Assembly: GCA_029258495.1 (NCBI GenBank)
Contig: JARHYV010000021.1
Location: forward strand, 1-18,722
Origin: Faecousia sp.
GTDB lineage: Bacteria > Bacillota > Clostridia > Oscillospirales > Oscillospiraceae
Length of the DNA stretch: 18,722 nucleotides
Direction: 5' to 3'
Positions 1 to 8,265 of the stretch are shown in pieces. The stretch's first letter is position 1. Each line of letters starts with the position of its first letter. Made by a program: the position numbers and the translations under genes. The notes under the pieces are model-generated. The model made no database searches. It was not told the origin of the DNA and saw nothing but the letters and a program-made list of their open reading frames with translations.

Positions 1-40
1 CCTGTGCAGGCAGAGCCTGCCGGAAGACAAAAGTGAATAT

Positions 41-205
41 TGCAAAGGGTGTCGGTGCGGTTTCTGCACCGAAAAAGGGAAATCGGTGCAAATCCGATAC
101 AGTCTCCTCTGCTGTGATGCGGACGAGCGAGCGATAGATCATTGGGCGGCTGCCTGAGAAGATGCTCGCAAGGATGATGCTAAGTCAGAAAACCTGCCTT
201 TTGCA
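41..205 (+). promoter_or_regulatory. Cobalamin (B12) riboswitch aptamer
   Basis: The segment carries the landmarks of the cobalamin riboswitch. There is a closing stem TGCAAAGG (41-48) with CCTTTTGCA (197-205), a hairpin GGTGC..GCACC (53-69), then AAAAAGGGAAATCGGTG and the complementary AAATCCGAT. The 3' B12-box-like string is CAGAAAACCTGCC (186-198). The part that is usually CCCGCAACTGT reads CTCTGCTGTGA, so this is a divergent member. A perfect terminator follows, so B12 binding should stop transcription of the downstream import operon. Recognition is by motif and stem pairing; ligand subtype (adenosyl- or methyl/hydroxocobalamin) cannot be told. Confidence 0.88.
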
Positions 206-262
206 GCACGGCGATTCTAGGACGAGGGAGCAGCATGCGGTTTTAACAGATCATGGTATCTC

Positions 263-296
263 ATCCTTCTGAATTCGTCAGAAGGATTTTTTATTT
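263..296 (+). terminator. Riboswitch-controlled rho-independent terminator
   Basis: A 10-bp perfect stem ATCCTTCTGA (263-272) / TCAGAAGGAT (278-287) with a 5-nt loop is followed by TTTTTTATTT. It lies between the B12 aptamer and the first gene, 42 nt before the start codon. It is the likely expression platform, and its placement implies transcriptional rather than translational control. Confidence 0.88.
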
Positions 297-338
297 GTCC
301 ATTTGCGGAGGTAAAGAATTAGAAAAGGAGATTTTTCT

Positions 339-3300
339 ATGAGAGAGGCAATGAAAACACATTTTGGACACAGGGTGCTAGCCCTGCTGATGACAGCGGT
401 GCTGTTGGTTCAGCTGATGCCTGCGGTGCAGGCCTATGACGGGCAGCCTGCGGCGGATCTGGCAGAGATTGCGCAGCAGGAGCAGACGGCTCAGGCAGAG
501 CAGTCAACTGCTCAGGAGAATGCCCGACCGGAGCAGGAGCCGGCAGATCCGGGCAACGAAAGTGTACCGGAACCGGCTGCAGCTGCTGAGGTGTTTCCGT
601 TCTCGGCAAAGATCGGGGAAACGGAACTGGAGATCACTGAGGGCAGCGGAGAGTTCTGTGAAAAGATGTACAGCGATGTGCCCGTCTACATCGTCCAGAT
701 CCCGGAGGGAGAAACGGCAGACACATTTACGCTGGATGCCCCCGGATGTGCGTATGTCAAAGACGGCGGCTGCTCGGGTCGCACCTGGGACATCACAGAG
801 CCTTTGGAATTGCCTATCCTGAAGGGTAAGACATACCATGTACGCAAGGGTTGGGAGGAAACCTTCCATATCGGGTTCCACAGAGCGGACGATGCGCCTC
901 TGGCGCCCAAGGTTCCGGAGATCTCTGCAAAGATCGGAAACCGTGCACTGGAGATCACACAGAGCGCGGATGCTGCCTACCCCTGCACAGCGACCCAGAC
1001 CTACGAGATCAAGGTTCCGGAGTCATTGAAGGATCAGCCGGTTATTATTGATGGGCTGAAGGATTATGCCTATCGTCCGGTAACGGATGGGGCGACCTGC
1101 GACGGAGCAATGCAGGCTTGGGGCGGCAGCGCAGCGGTGAACGAATACGGCTATCACTTTGCTGTGGAGCAGGGTTATGCGCCCGATTATCAGAATATCC
1201 ACATCAGATTTACCCTGTTCAAGGAGGAGGCTCCCAAGGCTCCCTTCACGGTCACACTGGGGGATCAGGAGCTGAAGGTGGATCTGCTCCCCCCAACAAG
1301 TGAATACGGGCCCAAGGGCATCATTGTCCATGTGCCATCTCCCTTTGCCAAGACCGTGACCTTCCACAATGTGAAGGACTGGACATACATGCAGAAAAAT
1401 CAAGAGATCGGTCAGCTGTTTACCATCGAAACCAACGATTGGGAAACACAGATCTTAGGGCCGAAGGACTTCTTCCTGCTGAGTAATTGGCCGGATCGAT
1501 ACCGGGTGAGCTATGAGGTTGCCGATGCAGCTGAGGCAAATATCGTCATCAATGCCCAGATGGACGGCCGTTTCCTTCTGCCGCCGGAAACCAGAGCATC
1601 CCTTGCGCCCGGGCTTGCCAAGAGTCTTGGCTATGTCTATGGGGACAGCGTCACGGAAGGGGATGTGACCCTTCTGGATGCATTGGTGAAGATGCATCAG
1701 CTCAAATATCCGGATGAGGATGTGACCAAATATCTTGCACTGGATCAGCAGGGGACGATCACCAAGGCCTTTGGAGTGGAGCCTGTATCGGCGGGATTTA
1801 TGATCAACGGCAGGATCTGTAAGGATCAGGTCAATGATACCTGCATCGGAGATGGGGACACCATCGGTTTCTTTGATGCTCACGATCCGAATACAGGGGA
1901 TCGTATGGTTTCTCTGGCACAGAATGGGGTGAAAAAGACTCATTTTAATGCCGGTGTCGGCATCCCTCTGGAATTGACAGTTGTGGAAGAAAATGAAACA
2001 GGCACACCGTCTGCTGTGGCAGGGGTTCAGATCGCCGCTGTGGCACAGGACGGAACCATGACCCCCATGGAGGGCAGAACGGATGAAAACGGCAGGATCC
2101 GCGTGACCTTTGCGCAGGCAGGGGAGCATACCATCACGGTTGTCGGCGCTGCTCAGGATCGGATCATTATGCCTGTGGCGCATGTCACCGCATCGGAAAC
2201 AGTGGTCACCATCGGCATCGAGGCAAGAACTGCCGGTAAGGGAGATTTCCTTCCTGCAACGGTGCTTGCCGTGGATGCGGATACCCAGAAAACAGTCAAA
2301 GAGCTCTTGGATGAATGTGCAAGAGAATTCGGGCTGAATGTGGGCTACACCGCAAACGGAGGCTTGGAAAGCATCAACGATCTGCGGGGTGTGGATGGCG
2401 GATGGAGATATTATGTAAACGAACAGGACGGAACGGAGTCCGTGGCGCAGCGCAGAGTTTCTGCCGGAGATGTGATCCGGATCCGCTATGCGGTGACGGC
2501 ATCTGCCGATGAACTGAAGGCTCCGCTGTATGCCTATCTGAAGACATTGGTGGCACAGGCGAAGGATAAGCTCACAATGGCCTACACCCAGCAGACCAAG
2601 GATGTGCTCCAGACGGCGGTGACGGCAGCAGATGCAGTTCTGCAGGATGTGTCCAACAACAGCACGGATACCGACAAGGAGCTTTTGGTCAGCGAACACA
2701 TCGCACTGGTCAACGCAGGCATTGCCCAGCTGGTGCCGGAGGAAACCGCCGTGGATCCGGCGATCCCGGAGGATTTTGAAAACGATCTGTGGCTCCAGTA
2801 TGATTACAAGGCCATGGCAGTGGGGGATACGGCAACCATCTATCCCAGAAGGATCCCCCAGATCATTGACGATCCCATCTCCAACAAGGTCACAAGACCT
2901 GTGTTCCGGTTTGAGGTGGTCAAGGGGGACAGTGTGACCCTGAGTGAGGCCGCTACCCGGGAGAAGACCACGGTCACTGCGGTGAAGGAAGGCACCTCCG
3001 TGGTCAAGGTCACCTATGATGCAGAAGGCGCCTATGGCCCATGCAGTCCCGTGAATGAGGGCTATGTGGTATTCCATGTGGGCGCGGGGGAAGGCAGTGT
3101 CCGGATCAGCACCAGCCTTTCCGAGATCCGCTCCTACGACACGGTCTATTATACGGGTGCGGACACAACGGACCACACCTTCACCGTATCCGCTCCCGGT
3201 GCGGTTCGGGTGGATGTGACCTGCAATGATCTGCCGGTGACACCCAATGATGACGGAACCTACACCGCGAAACTGGAAAACAAGAGCAATGTGATCGGCA

Positions 3301-5012
3301 TTCAGGCGGCGGATGATCAGGGCAGGGTCTCGACCTATTATCAGACCGTGGATGCACGAAAAATCCAGGTGGTTGTGGATAACAAGACCAGCCCCGGCAA
3401 GCCCTTTAAGATCAATGATACGGCGCGCATCAGTTTCCGCGGCATCACGATGCCGGTGGCAAAGCTGGCGACCATCTATAATCCCTGCTTTGGTGAGGAA
3501 AATCCCAGAACCCATGTGTTCTACCGGAATGAACAGCTGGGCGAACTGAAGGGCTACTGCAATCAGTACGATCTGGCCACCAAGAATTCCTTTGAGGTGA
3601 CCTTTACACAGGCCGGTGACTATGCCTTCACCGGCGGACGCATCCACTGCGCATGGTGGGGTGACAAGCTAGGCAGCGATAAGCAGAAGGAAGGATCGGG
3701 AAATCCCAATATGGGCGCAGCCGTTGTGCAGGATGATTTTTCGTGGATGCCGGATTTTGTGATCCATGTGGAAAATGAGCTCAGCGAGAACATTCCGGTC
3801 ACCGGTATCCAGCTGAACCGCCGGGAACTGACCCTGAAGGAAGGAGAGAGTTTCCTCCTTGAGGCAAAGCTGCTGCCCGTGGATGCCACCAATCAGAAGA
3901 TCACATGGAGCTGCGACGATCCGTCAGGGTTCTTCCTTTCATTGGATAAGGATACCGGAAGGATCACGGCAAATCACGCAACGACTCAGGAAAAACCGGT
4001 GATCACCGTGACAGCGACCACGGACGATGGGAAAAAGACGGCATCCTGCACGGTGACCGTGGAGCCGATCCTGCATACGGTATCGGTGGAAAACGGCACG
4101 GCAGATCCGGACAGTGCCGCAAGAAAGACCCTTGTGACCATTCAGGCGGATCAGGCCCCCGAGGGACAGCAATTTGACCATTGGGAAGTGGTGGATGGCT
4201 CCGTCAGCCTGAAAGACAGCACCCAGTCCCGGACGAGCTTTGTGATGCCGGATCATGATGTGTCGGTAAAGGCGGTCTTCGTGAAGGTAAAGGAGCCGGA
4301 TCGCAAGCCCGGCGGCAGCACCCACAGCTATAGTGCGGATAAGGATCCCAAGAGCAAGGACGGTTCCAATACCACGGATGCCCAGGTCGTGGATGGCGTG
4401 GTGTCTGCCAAGGAACTGGAAACCATCAAGGGCAAGGATGAGAACCTTCGGATCACCGGAAAACTGGAGGACGGAAGGGAATTCATCTGGACGATCAACG
4501 GCAGGGATATCAAAAAAGCAGCCGATCTGAAGGTCGGTATGAGCCGGAAGGGGCAGCATGAAACGGATATCGGAAAGCTTGCCGAGCATGCGGAGATCTT
4601 CAGATTTGCAGAAACCGGAGATTTTCCGGCACCCATGCAGGTGGAGCTGCCCACCGATCTGGCAGACGGCAGCTATCTGCTGATGCGATACAATCCGGAA
4701 GGACGCAATGCGGAAAAAATCAGCAAGGTAGAGGTCAAGGACGGCATGGTAAAGTTCATCGCTCAGCAGGGTGGTGAATACTTCCTTGCCAAACGGGTGA
4801 GCAGCAAGTCCGTTCCGGAGCTTGAGGCAGCGGCTCAGGACTCGGTGCCCCAGACAGAACCCACAGCCGTTACACAGCCGACCGAGCGTCCCGAGCAGAT
4901 CGATGATACCGGCTCCGGAAACGCAATGACGGCAGGGATCATCGTGATCGTCGCTGCTGCCGCAGCAGGGTGCGCATGGTTTGCGCTCAGAAAGCGAAAG
5001 GAGAGCAAATAA
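339..5012 (+). CDS. Large surface-anchored protein with two DUF4430 (transcobalamin-like) domains
   Basis: Secreted 1557-aa protein, inferred to capture cobalamin at the cell surface. It starts at ATG 339, 8 nt after AAAAGGAG. A signal peptide covers residues 1-32 (cleavage after VQA), then a Q/E/P-rich linker to about 85. Three similar beta-rich repeats start near residues 86, 192 and 301 (AKIG..ELEI-type openings). A first DUF4430-like domain spans about 399-517 (VTLLDAL.., GFMINGR). A clearer one lies at about 637-719 (TVKELLDECAREFG, GGWRYYVNEQDG). A helical FIVAR-like stretch follows (728-800), then Ig-like modules, a Big_2-like domain (1150-1243), an InlB-repeat-like domain (1244-1312) and a conserved beta domain (1349-1484). 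The end is a degenerate sorting motif IDDTG (1521-1525), a membrane helix (1531-1549) and a basic tail. DUF4430 resembles the C-terminal B12-contacting domain of intrinsic factor and transcobalamin. The riboswitch and the ECF genes downstream support a B12 role; ligand binding is inferred. Confidence 0.85.
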   Translation: MREAMKTHFGHRVLALLMTAVLLVQLMPAVQAYDGQPAADLAEIAQQEQTAQAEQSTAQENARPEQEPADPGNESVPEPAAAAEVFPFSAKIGETELEITEGSGEFCEKMYSDVPVYIVQIPEGETADTFTLDAPGCAYVKDGGCSGRTWDITEPLELPILKGKTYHVRKGWEETFHIGFHRADDAPLAPKVPEISAKIGNRALEITQSADAAYPCTATQTYEIKVPESLKDQPVIIDGLKDYAYRPVTDGATCDGAMQAWGGSAAVNEYGYHFAVEQGYAPDYQNIHIRFTLFKEEAPKAPFTVTLGDQELKVDLLPPTSEYGPKGIIVHVPSPFAKTVTFHNVKDWTYMQKNQEIGQLFTIETNDWETQILGPKDFFLLSNWPDRYRVSYEVADAAEANIVINAQMDGRFLLPPETRASLAPGLAKSLGYVYGDSVTEGDVTLLDALVKMHQLKYPDEDVTKYLALDQQGTITKAFGVEPVSAGFMINGRICKDQVNDTCIGDGDTIGFFDAHDPNTGDRMVSLAQNGVKKTHFNAGVGIPLELTVVEENETGTPSAVAGVQIAAVAQDGTMTPMEGRTDENGRIRVTFAQAGEHTITVVGAAQDRIIMPVAHVTASETVVTIGIEARTAGKGDFLPATVLAVDADTQKTVKELLDECAREFGLNVGYTANGGLESINDLRGVDGGWRYYVNEQDGTESVAQRRVSAGDVIRIRYAVTASADELKAPLYAYLKTLVAQAKDKLTMAYTQQTKDVLQTAVTAADAVLQDVSNNSTDTDKELLVSEHIALVNAGIAQLVPEETAVDPAIPEDFENDLWLQYDYKAMAVGDTATIYPRRIPQIIDDPISNKVTRPVFRFEVVKGDSVTLSEAATREKTTVTAVKEGTSVVKVTYDAEGAYGPCSPVNEGYVVFHVGAGEGSVRISTSLSEIRSYDTVYYTGADTTDHTFTVSAPGAVRVDVTCNDLPVTPNDDGTYTAKLENKSNVIGIQAADDQGRVSTYYQTVDARKIQVVVDNKTSPGKPFKINDTARISFRGITMPVAKLATIYNPCFGEENPRTHVFYRNEQLGELKGYCNQYDLATKNSFEVTFTQAGDYAFTGGRIHCAWWGDKLGSDKQKEGSGNPNMGAAVVQDDFSWMPDFVIHVENELSENIPVTGIQLNRRELTLKEGESFLLEAKLLPVDATNQKITWSCDDPSGFFLSLDKDTGRITANHATTQEKPVITVTATTDDGKKTASCTVTVEPILHTVSVENGTADPDSAARKTLVTIQADQAPEGQQFDHWEVVDGSVSLKDSTQSRTSFVMPDHDVSVKAVFVKVKEPDRKPGGSTHSYSADKDPKSKDGSNTTDAQVVDGVVSAKELETIKGKDENLRITGKLEDGREFIWTINGRDIKKAADLKVGMSRKGQHETDIGKLAEHAEIFRFAETGDFPAPMQVELPTDLADGSYLLMRYNPEGRNAEKISKVEVKDGMVKFIAQQGGEYFLAKRVSSKSVPELEAAAQDSVPQTEPTAVTQPTERPEQIDDTGSGNAMTAGIIVIVAAAAAGCAWFALRKRKESK

Positions 5013-5719
5013 TGGCAAAAAGATGGATATCGTGGCTCCTGTGCCTGACCCTGCTTGTGGGTCTGGCAGGATGCGGCGATGGGATACAGCAGCCGGATAC
5101 CACGCAGCCGATGCACACAACGGAGCAGGGCGAAAGCCTTGCTCCGACCAAGGAAACTGCCGGGGAAACACAGGCAGAAGACTTTGATGTGGCAGATGAG
5201 CAGGACTCCAAGATGGATTTTTCCAAGTACGAGGAGAAAAAGACCAAGAACTCGGAAAAATCCACCGACGCACCCTCGGAACAGGGAGAGGCGCAGCCGG
5301 AAACAGGCACACAAAAACCTGCCCCCGGCGGCAGCCAGAGCAATCAGGGTGTGTGCTATATCACCATTTCCTGTGAGGAAATTCTGGATAATATGGACAT
5401 GCTGGCTCCGGGCAGAGAGGCTTTTGTGCCGGAAAACGGCGTGATCCTTGCTACCTCAGAGGTTCCCTTTGAAAAGGGGGAAACCGTGTTCGACATCCTC
5501 AAGCGCGTCACAAGCGACTGTGGGATCCAGATGGAATTCAGTTATTTCCCCATTTACGAGAGTATGTACATCGAAGGGATCGGCAATCTGTACGAGAAGG
5601 ATTGCGGCTCCGGTTCCGGTTGGCTGTATTATGTAAACGGAGTGAAACCGAACTACGGTGTCAGCAAGTATGTACTGGAAGATCAGGACATGGTGGAGTT
5701 TTACTACACATGTGGGTAA
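5012..5719 (+). CDS. DUF4430-domain lipoprotein, probable B12-binding partner of the ECF transporter
   Basis: Lipoprotein of 235 aa. The ATG at 5012 overlaps the upstream stop (TAATG) and is preceded by AAAGGAGAGC, so it is translationally coupled; an upstream in-frame ATG at 4970 lies inside the previous gene and has no such site. Signal peptide with lipobox LAGC puts the lipidated Cys at residue 21. Residues 22 to about 110 form a charged, T/E/K/P-rich linker that would span the cell wall. Residues 155-235 are a DUF4430 domain: GETVFDILKRVTSDCG at its start, GSGWLYYVNG in the middle, DMVEFYY at the end. This domain is related to the transcobalamin/intrinsic factor C-terminal domain. Position between the surface protein and the ECF permease suggests it receives the vitamin and passes it to the S component. 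Family call is solid; cobamide as ligand is inferred from the riboswitch. Confidence 0.87.
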   Translation: MAKRWISWLLCLTLLVGLAGCGDGIQQPDTTQPMHTTEQGESLAPTKETAGETQAEDFDVADEQDSKMDFSKYEEKKTKNSEKSTDAPSEQGEAQPETGTQKPAPGGSQSNQGVCYITISCEEILDNMDMLAPGREAFVPENGVILATSEVPFEKGETVFDILKRVTSDCGIQMEFSYFPIYESMYIEGIGNLYEKDCGSGSGWLYYVNGVKPNYGVSKYVLEDQDMVEFYYTCG

Positions 5720-5731
5720 AGGACAGCGAAT

Positions 5732-6625
5732 ATGAAGGGTGATGTGTTTGCAAGCTATCATCCCGCCGTAAATTTCCTGTATTTTGTTCTGGTGATCGGA
5801 TGCTCCATGTTTGTGATGCATCCGATCTTTCTTGCGTTATCGTGTATCGGCGGAATGGCTTATTATCTTTATCTGAAAAAGTGGAAGGCACTGAAAACGG
5901 CACTGTGGATGATGCTCCCTGTGTTTTTGCTTTCTGCCATCGTCAATCCTCTGTTCACCCACAAGGGTGTTACGGTGCTGACCTACTTCAAAAACGGCAA
6001 TCCGCTGACACTGGAGTCGATCCTCTATGGCTTGGGCGCAGGTGTTATGCTGGTGAGCGTGCTGAACTGGTTTTCCTGCTATCAGGTGGTGATGACCTCG
6101 GATAAGTTTATCTATCTGTTTGGCAAGGTGATCCCGGCGATGTCTTTGATCCTGTCCATGGTATTTCGCTTTGTTCCCAAGTTCCAGAAACAGATCGAAA
6201 AGGTGTCGGATGCCCAGAAATGCATCGGCAGGGATGTGGCAAACGGAAATGTACTGGATCGGGCCCATCACGGCACCAAGATCCTGTCGGTGATGACCAC
6301 TTGGGCTCTGGAAAACTCCGTTGAAACCGCCGACTCCATGAAATCCAGAGGCTATGGGCTGAGAGGGCGGAACAATTTCTCCATCTACCGTTTCGATACC
6401 CGGGATCAGGTGATGACCACTGCAATGGCAGTCATGGGGCTGATGGTCTTGGCAGGGATCGCGACGAAGATGGTTCACTTTCTATACTATCCCATGATCG
6501 TGATCAATGATCTGACGGTCGGAGCGGTGCTTGTGTACCTGTGCTATGGGGTACTGTGTTTTCTCCCTGTGGGGATCAATGTGATAGAGGATATAAAATG
6601 GCATTATTTGAAATCAAAAATTTAA
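5732..6625 (+). CDS. ecfT: Energy-coupling factor transporter transmembrane protein EcfT
   Basis: 297-aa polytopic membrane protein, the scaffold of a group I/II ECF importer that links the ATPases to the substrate-binding S component. The start at ATG 5732 follows AAAGGACAGCGAAT, 12 nt after the lipoprotein stop. Hydrophobic segments lie near residues 11-50, 56-76, 95-118, 128-150, 228-246 and 260-282. A long cytoplasmic coupling region between them contains FRFVPKFQKQIEKV and the helix SMKSRGYGLRGR (about residues 202-213), which matches the Ala/Ser-Arg-Gly motif that docks into ATPase grooves in the CbiQ/EcfT family. The 3' end overlaps the ATPase gene by 28 nt. A dedicated T subunit beside its own ATPase and S subunit, under a B12 riboswitch, points to a cobamide-specific transporter rather than the shared housekeeping module. 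Confidence 0.9.
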   Translation: MKGDVFASYHPAVNFLYFVLVIGCSMFVMHPIFLALSCIGGMAYYLYLKKWKALKTALWMMLPVFLLSAIVNPLFTHKGVTVLTYFKNGNPLTLESILYGLGAGVMLVSVLNWFSCYQVVMTSDKFIYLFGKVIPAMSLILSMVFRFVPKFQKQIEKVSDAQKCIGRDVANGNVLDRAHHGTKILSVMTTWALENSVETADSMKSRGYGLRGRNNFSIYRFDTRDQVMTTAMAVMGLMVLAGIATKMVHFLYYPMIVINDLTVGAVLVYLCYGVLCFLPVGINVIEDIKWHYLKSKI

Positions 6626-8265
6626 CATTTTCCTATCCGGAAACCCAGACGCCGGCTCTGAAGGATATCAGTCTTTCCATCGAGCAGGGGGATTTTGTTG
6701 TGATATGCGGCAAATCCGGATGCGGAAAGTCCACACTGCTGCGGCATTTCAAGACCGTTCTGACCCCCTATGGCAAGCGTGAGGGCGAGATCCTGTTTGA
6801 GGGGGAGCGTCTGGAGCAGGTGTCCATGCGGACACAGGCAGGGCAGATCGGCTATGTGCTCCAGAACCCGGACAATCAGCTGGTCACGGACAAGGTCTGG
6901 CACGAGCTGGCATTCGGTGTGGAGAATTTGGGCTTTGATCAGCAGACGATCCGACTGCGTGTGGCGGAAATGGCAAGCTTTTTCGGGATCCAGAACTGGT
7001 TCCACCGGAATGTGGAAACTCTGTCCGGCGGACAGAAACAGCTGCTGAATTTGGCATCGGTGATGGCGATGCAGCCGAAGGTCTTGGTTCTGGACGAGCC
7101 GACCTCTCAGCTTGACCCCATCGCCGCCAGTGATTTCCTTGCCACCATCCGCAAGATCAATCTGGATCTGGGGATCACCATCATCCTCATCGAGCATCGC
7201 TTGGAGGAGGTGTTCCCCATGGCGGATAAAGTCCTTGTTCTGGAGGATGGCAAAAAGATCTTTTATGACTCCCCGCGCATGGTGGGAAAGGCTCTGGCGG
7301 ATAACGACCTGTTCCTTGCCATGCCCACCGCGGTGCAGGTCTACAATGCCGCAGGACAGATCGGGGAATGTCCCCTTACGGTCTGCGAGGGAAGGAATTG
7401 GCTGGAAACCCACTATTCTCCTGCCCCCTTCCCGGAACCTCAGGCGCAGAAGAAGAAACCTGCCGAGGTGATCGTGGAGGCAAAAGAGATCTGGTTCCGG
7501 TATGAAAAGGACGGCAGGGATGTGGTCAAGGATCTTTCCATGCAGGTTCGCAAAGGGGAGCTTTACTGCCTGCTGGGCGGCAACGGCACGGGCAAGAGCA
7601 CGACGCTGTCCCTGCTCAGCGGGATCCGCAAGCCCTATCGGGGCAGGATCCTGCTTGGTGGGAAGGACATCCGCAGGATCGGGGATCGGGAACGCTACGA
7701 TCATTTTCTGGGGGTGCTGCCTCAGAATCCCCAGACTCTGTTCGTGGGCAATACCGTGGAGGAAGACCTGCGGGAAATGCTGACCGACTGCTCTGCGCAG
7801 GAGAAGAAACGCCGCCGAGCGGTGATGGATCAGGTGATCGACGATACCGAGATCCGGCATCTGCTGCATATGCATCCGTATGACCTCAGCGGCGGAGAGC
7901 AGCAGCGTGCAGCGCTTGCCAAGGTGCTGCTGCTGGAGCCTCAGATCCTCCTTCTGGACGAGCCGACAAAGGGAAGGGACGGCTTTTACAAGTACAAGCT
8001 GGCAGGGATCTTCCGAACGCTTACACAGCGGGGCATCACCATCGTTATGGTGTCCCACGACATTGAGTTCTGTGCCTCTTATGCCGATACCTGTGCCATG
8101 TTCTTCGACGGCGGTATTGTCACCGCTCAGGATGCAAGAGCCTTCTTCACCGGGAATTGTTTCTATACCACCGTCGCCAACCGGATGGCACGGAACATGT
8201 TCCCCGGGGCAGTAACTGTAAAGGATGTGATCGAATCGTGCAGACAAAACAGGCGACAGGCTTAG
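6598..8265 (+). CDS. ecfA: Fused ECF transporter ATPase (EcfA-EcfA' in one chain)
   Basis: 555-aa protein with two complete ABC nucleotide-binding domains that power ECF import. The ATG at 6598 (MALFEIKNLTFSYPE) is preferred; the reading frame extends upstream to an ATG at 6541, but that lies inside ecfT and leads into non-family residues. Domain 1: Walker A GKSGCGKST (38-46), Q-loop LQNPDNQ (about 90-97), signature LSGGQ (142-146), Walker B and D-loop VLVLDEPTSQLDP (about 162-174), switch His in IEHR (near 198). Domain 2, after a linker near 260-295: Walker A GGNGTGKST (327-335), LPQNPQ, signature LSGGE (430-434), Walker B LLLDEPTKGRD (about 451-461), MVSHD. All catalytic motifs are present in both halves. 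The D-loop of domain 2 reads KGRD where KGLD is usual. Many ECF systems encode the two ATPases separately. Confidence 0.92.
   Translation: MALFEIKNLTFSYPETQTPALKDISLSIEQGDFVVICGKSGCGKSTLLRHFKTVLTPYGKREGEILFEGERLEQVSMRTQAGQIGYVLQNPDNQLVTDKVWHELAFGVENLGFDQQTIRLRVAEMASFFGIQNWFHRNVETLSGGQKQLLNLASVMAMQPKVLVLDEPTSQLDPIAASDFLATIRKINLDLGITIILIEHRLEEVFPMADKVLVLEDGKKIFYDSPRMVGKALADNDLFLAMPTAVQVYNAAGQIGECPLTVCEGRNWLETHYSPAPFPEPQAQKKKPAEVIVEAKEIWFRYEKDGRDVVKDLSMQVRKGELYCLLGGNGTGKSTTLSLLSGIRKPYRGRILLGGKDIRRIGDRERYDHFLGVLPQNPQTLFVGNTVEEDLREMLTDCSAQEKKRRRAVMDQVIDDTEIRHLLHMHPYDLSGGEQQRAALAKVLLLEPQILLLDEPTKGRDGFYKYKLAGIFRTLTQRGITIVMVSHDIEFCASYADTCAMFFDGGIVTAQDARAFFTGNCFYTTVANRMARNMFPGAVTVKDVIESCRQNRRQA

Noticed and set aside
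1..40. Hairpin GCAGGC/GCCTGC (5-19) at the left edge as the end of a second, tandem riboswitch or a terminator
   Set aside because: Too little sequence is available upstream and no T run follows, so it cannot be assigned.
1455..3647. A 730-codon open frame on the minus strand inside the large surface protein gene
   Set aside because: It is antisense to a well-supported gene with signal peptide and domains, its product is rich in H, I and C without any recognisable domain, and it has no context of its own. It is a mirror of codon usage on the + strand.
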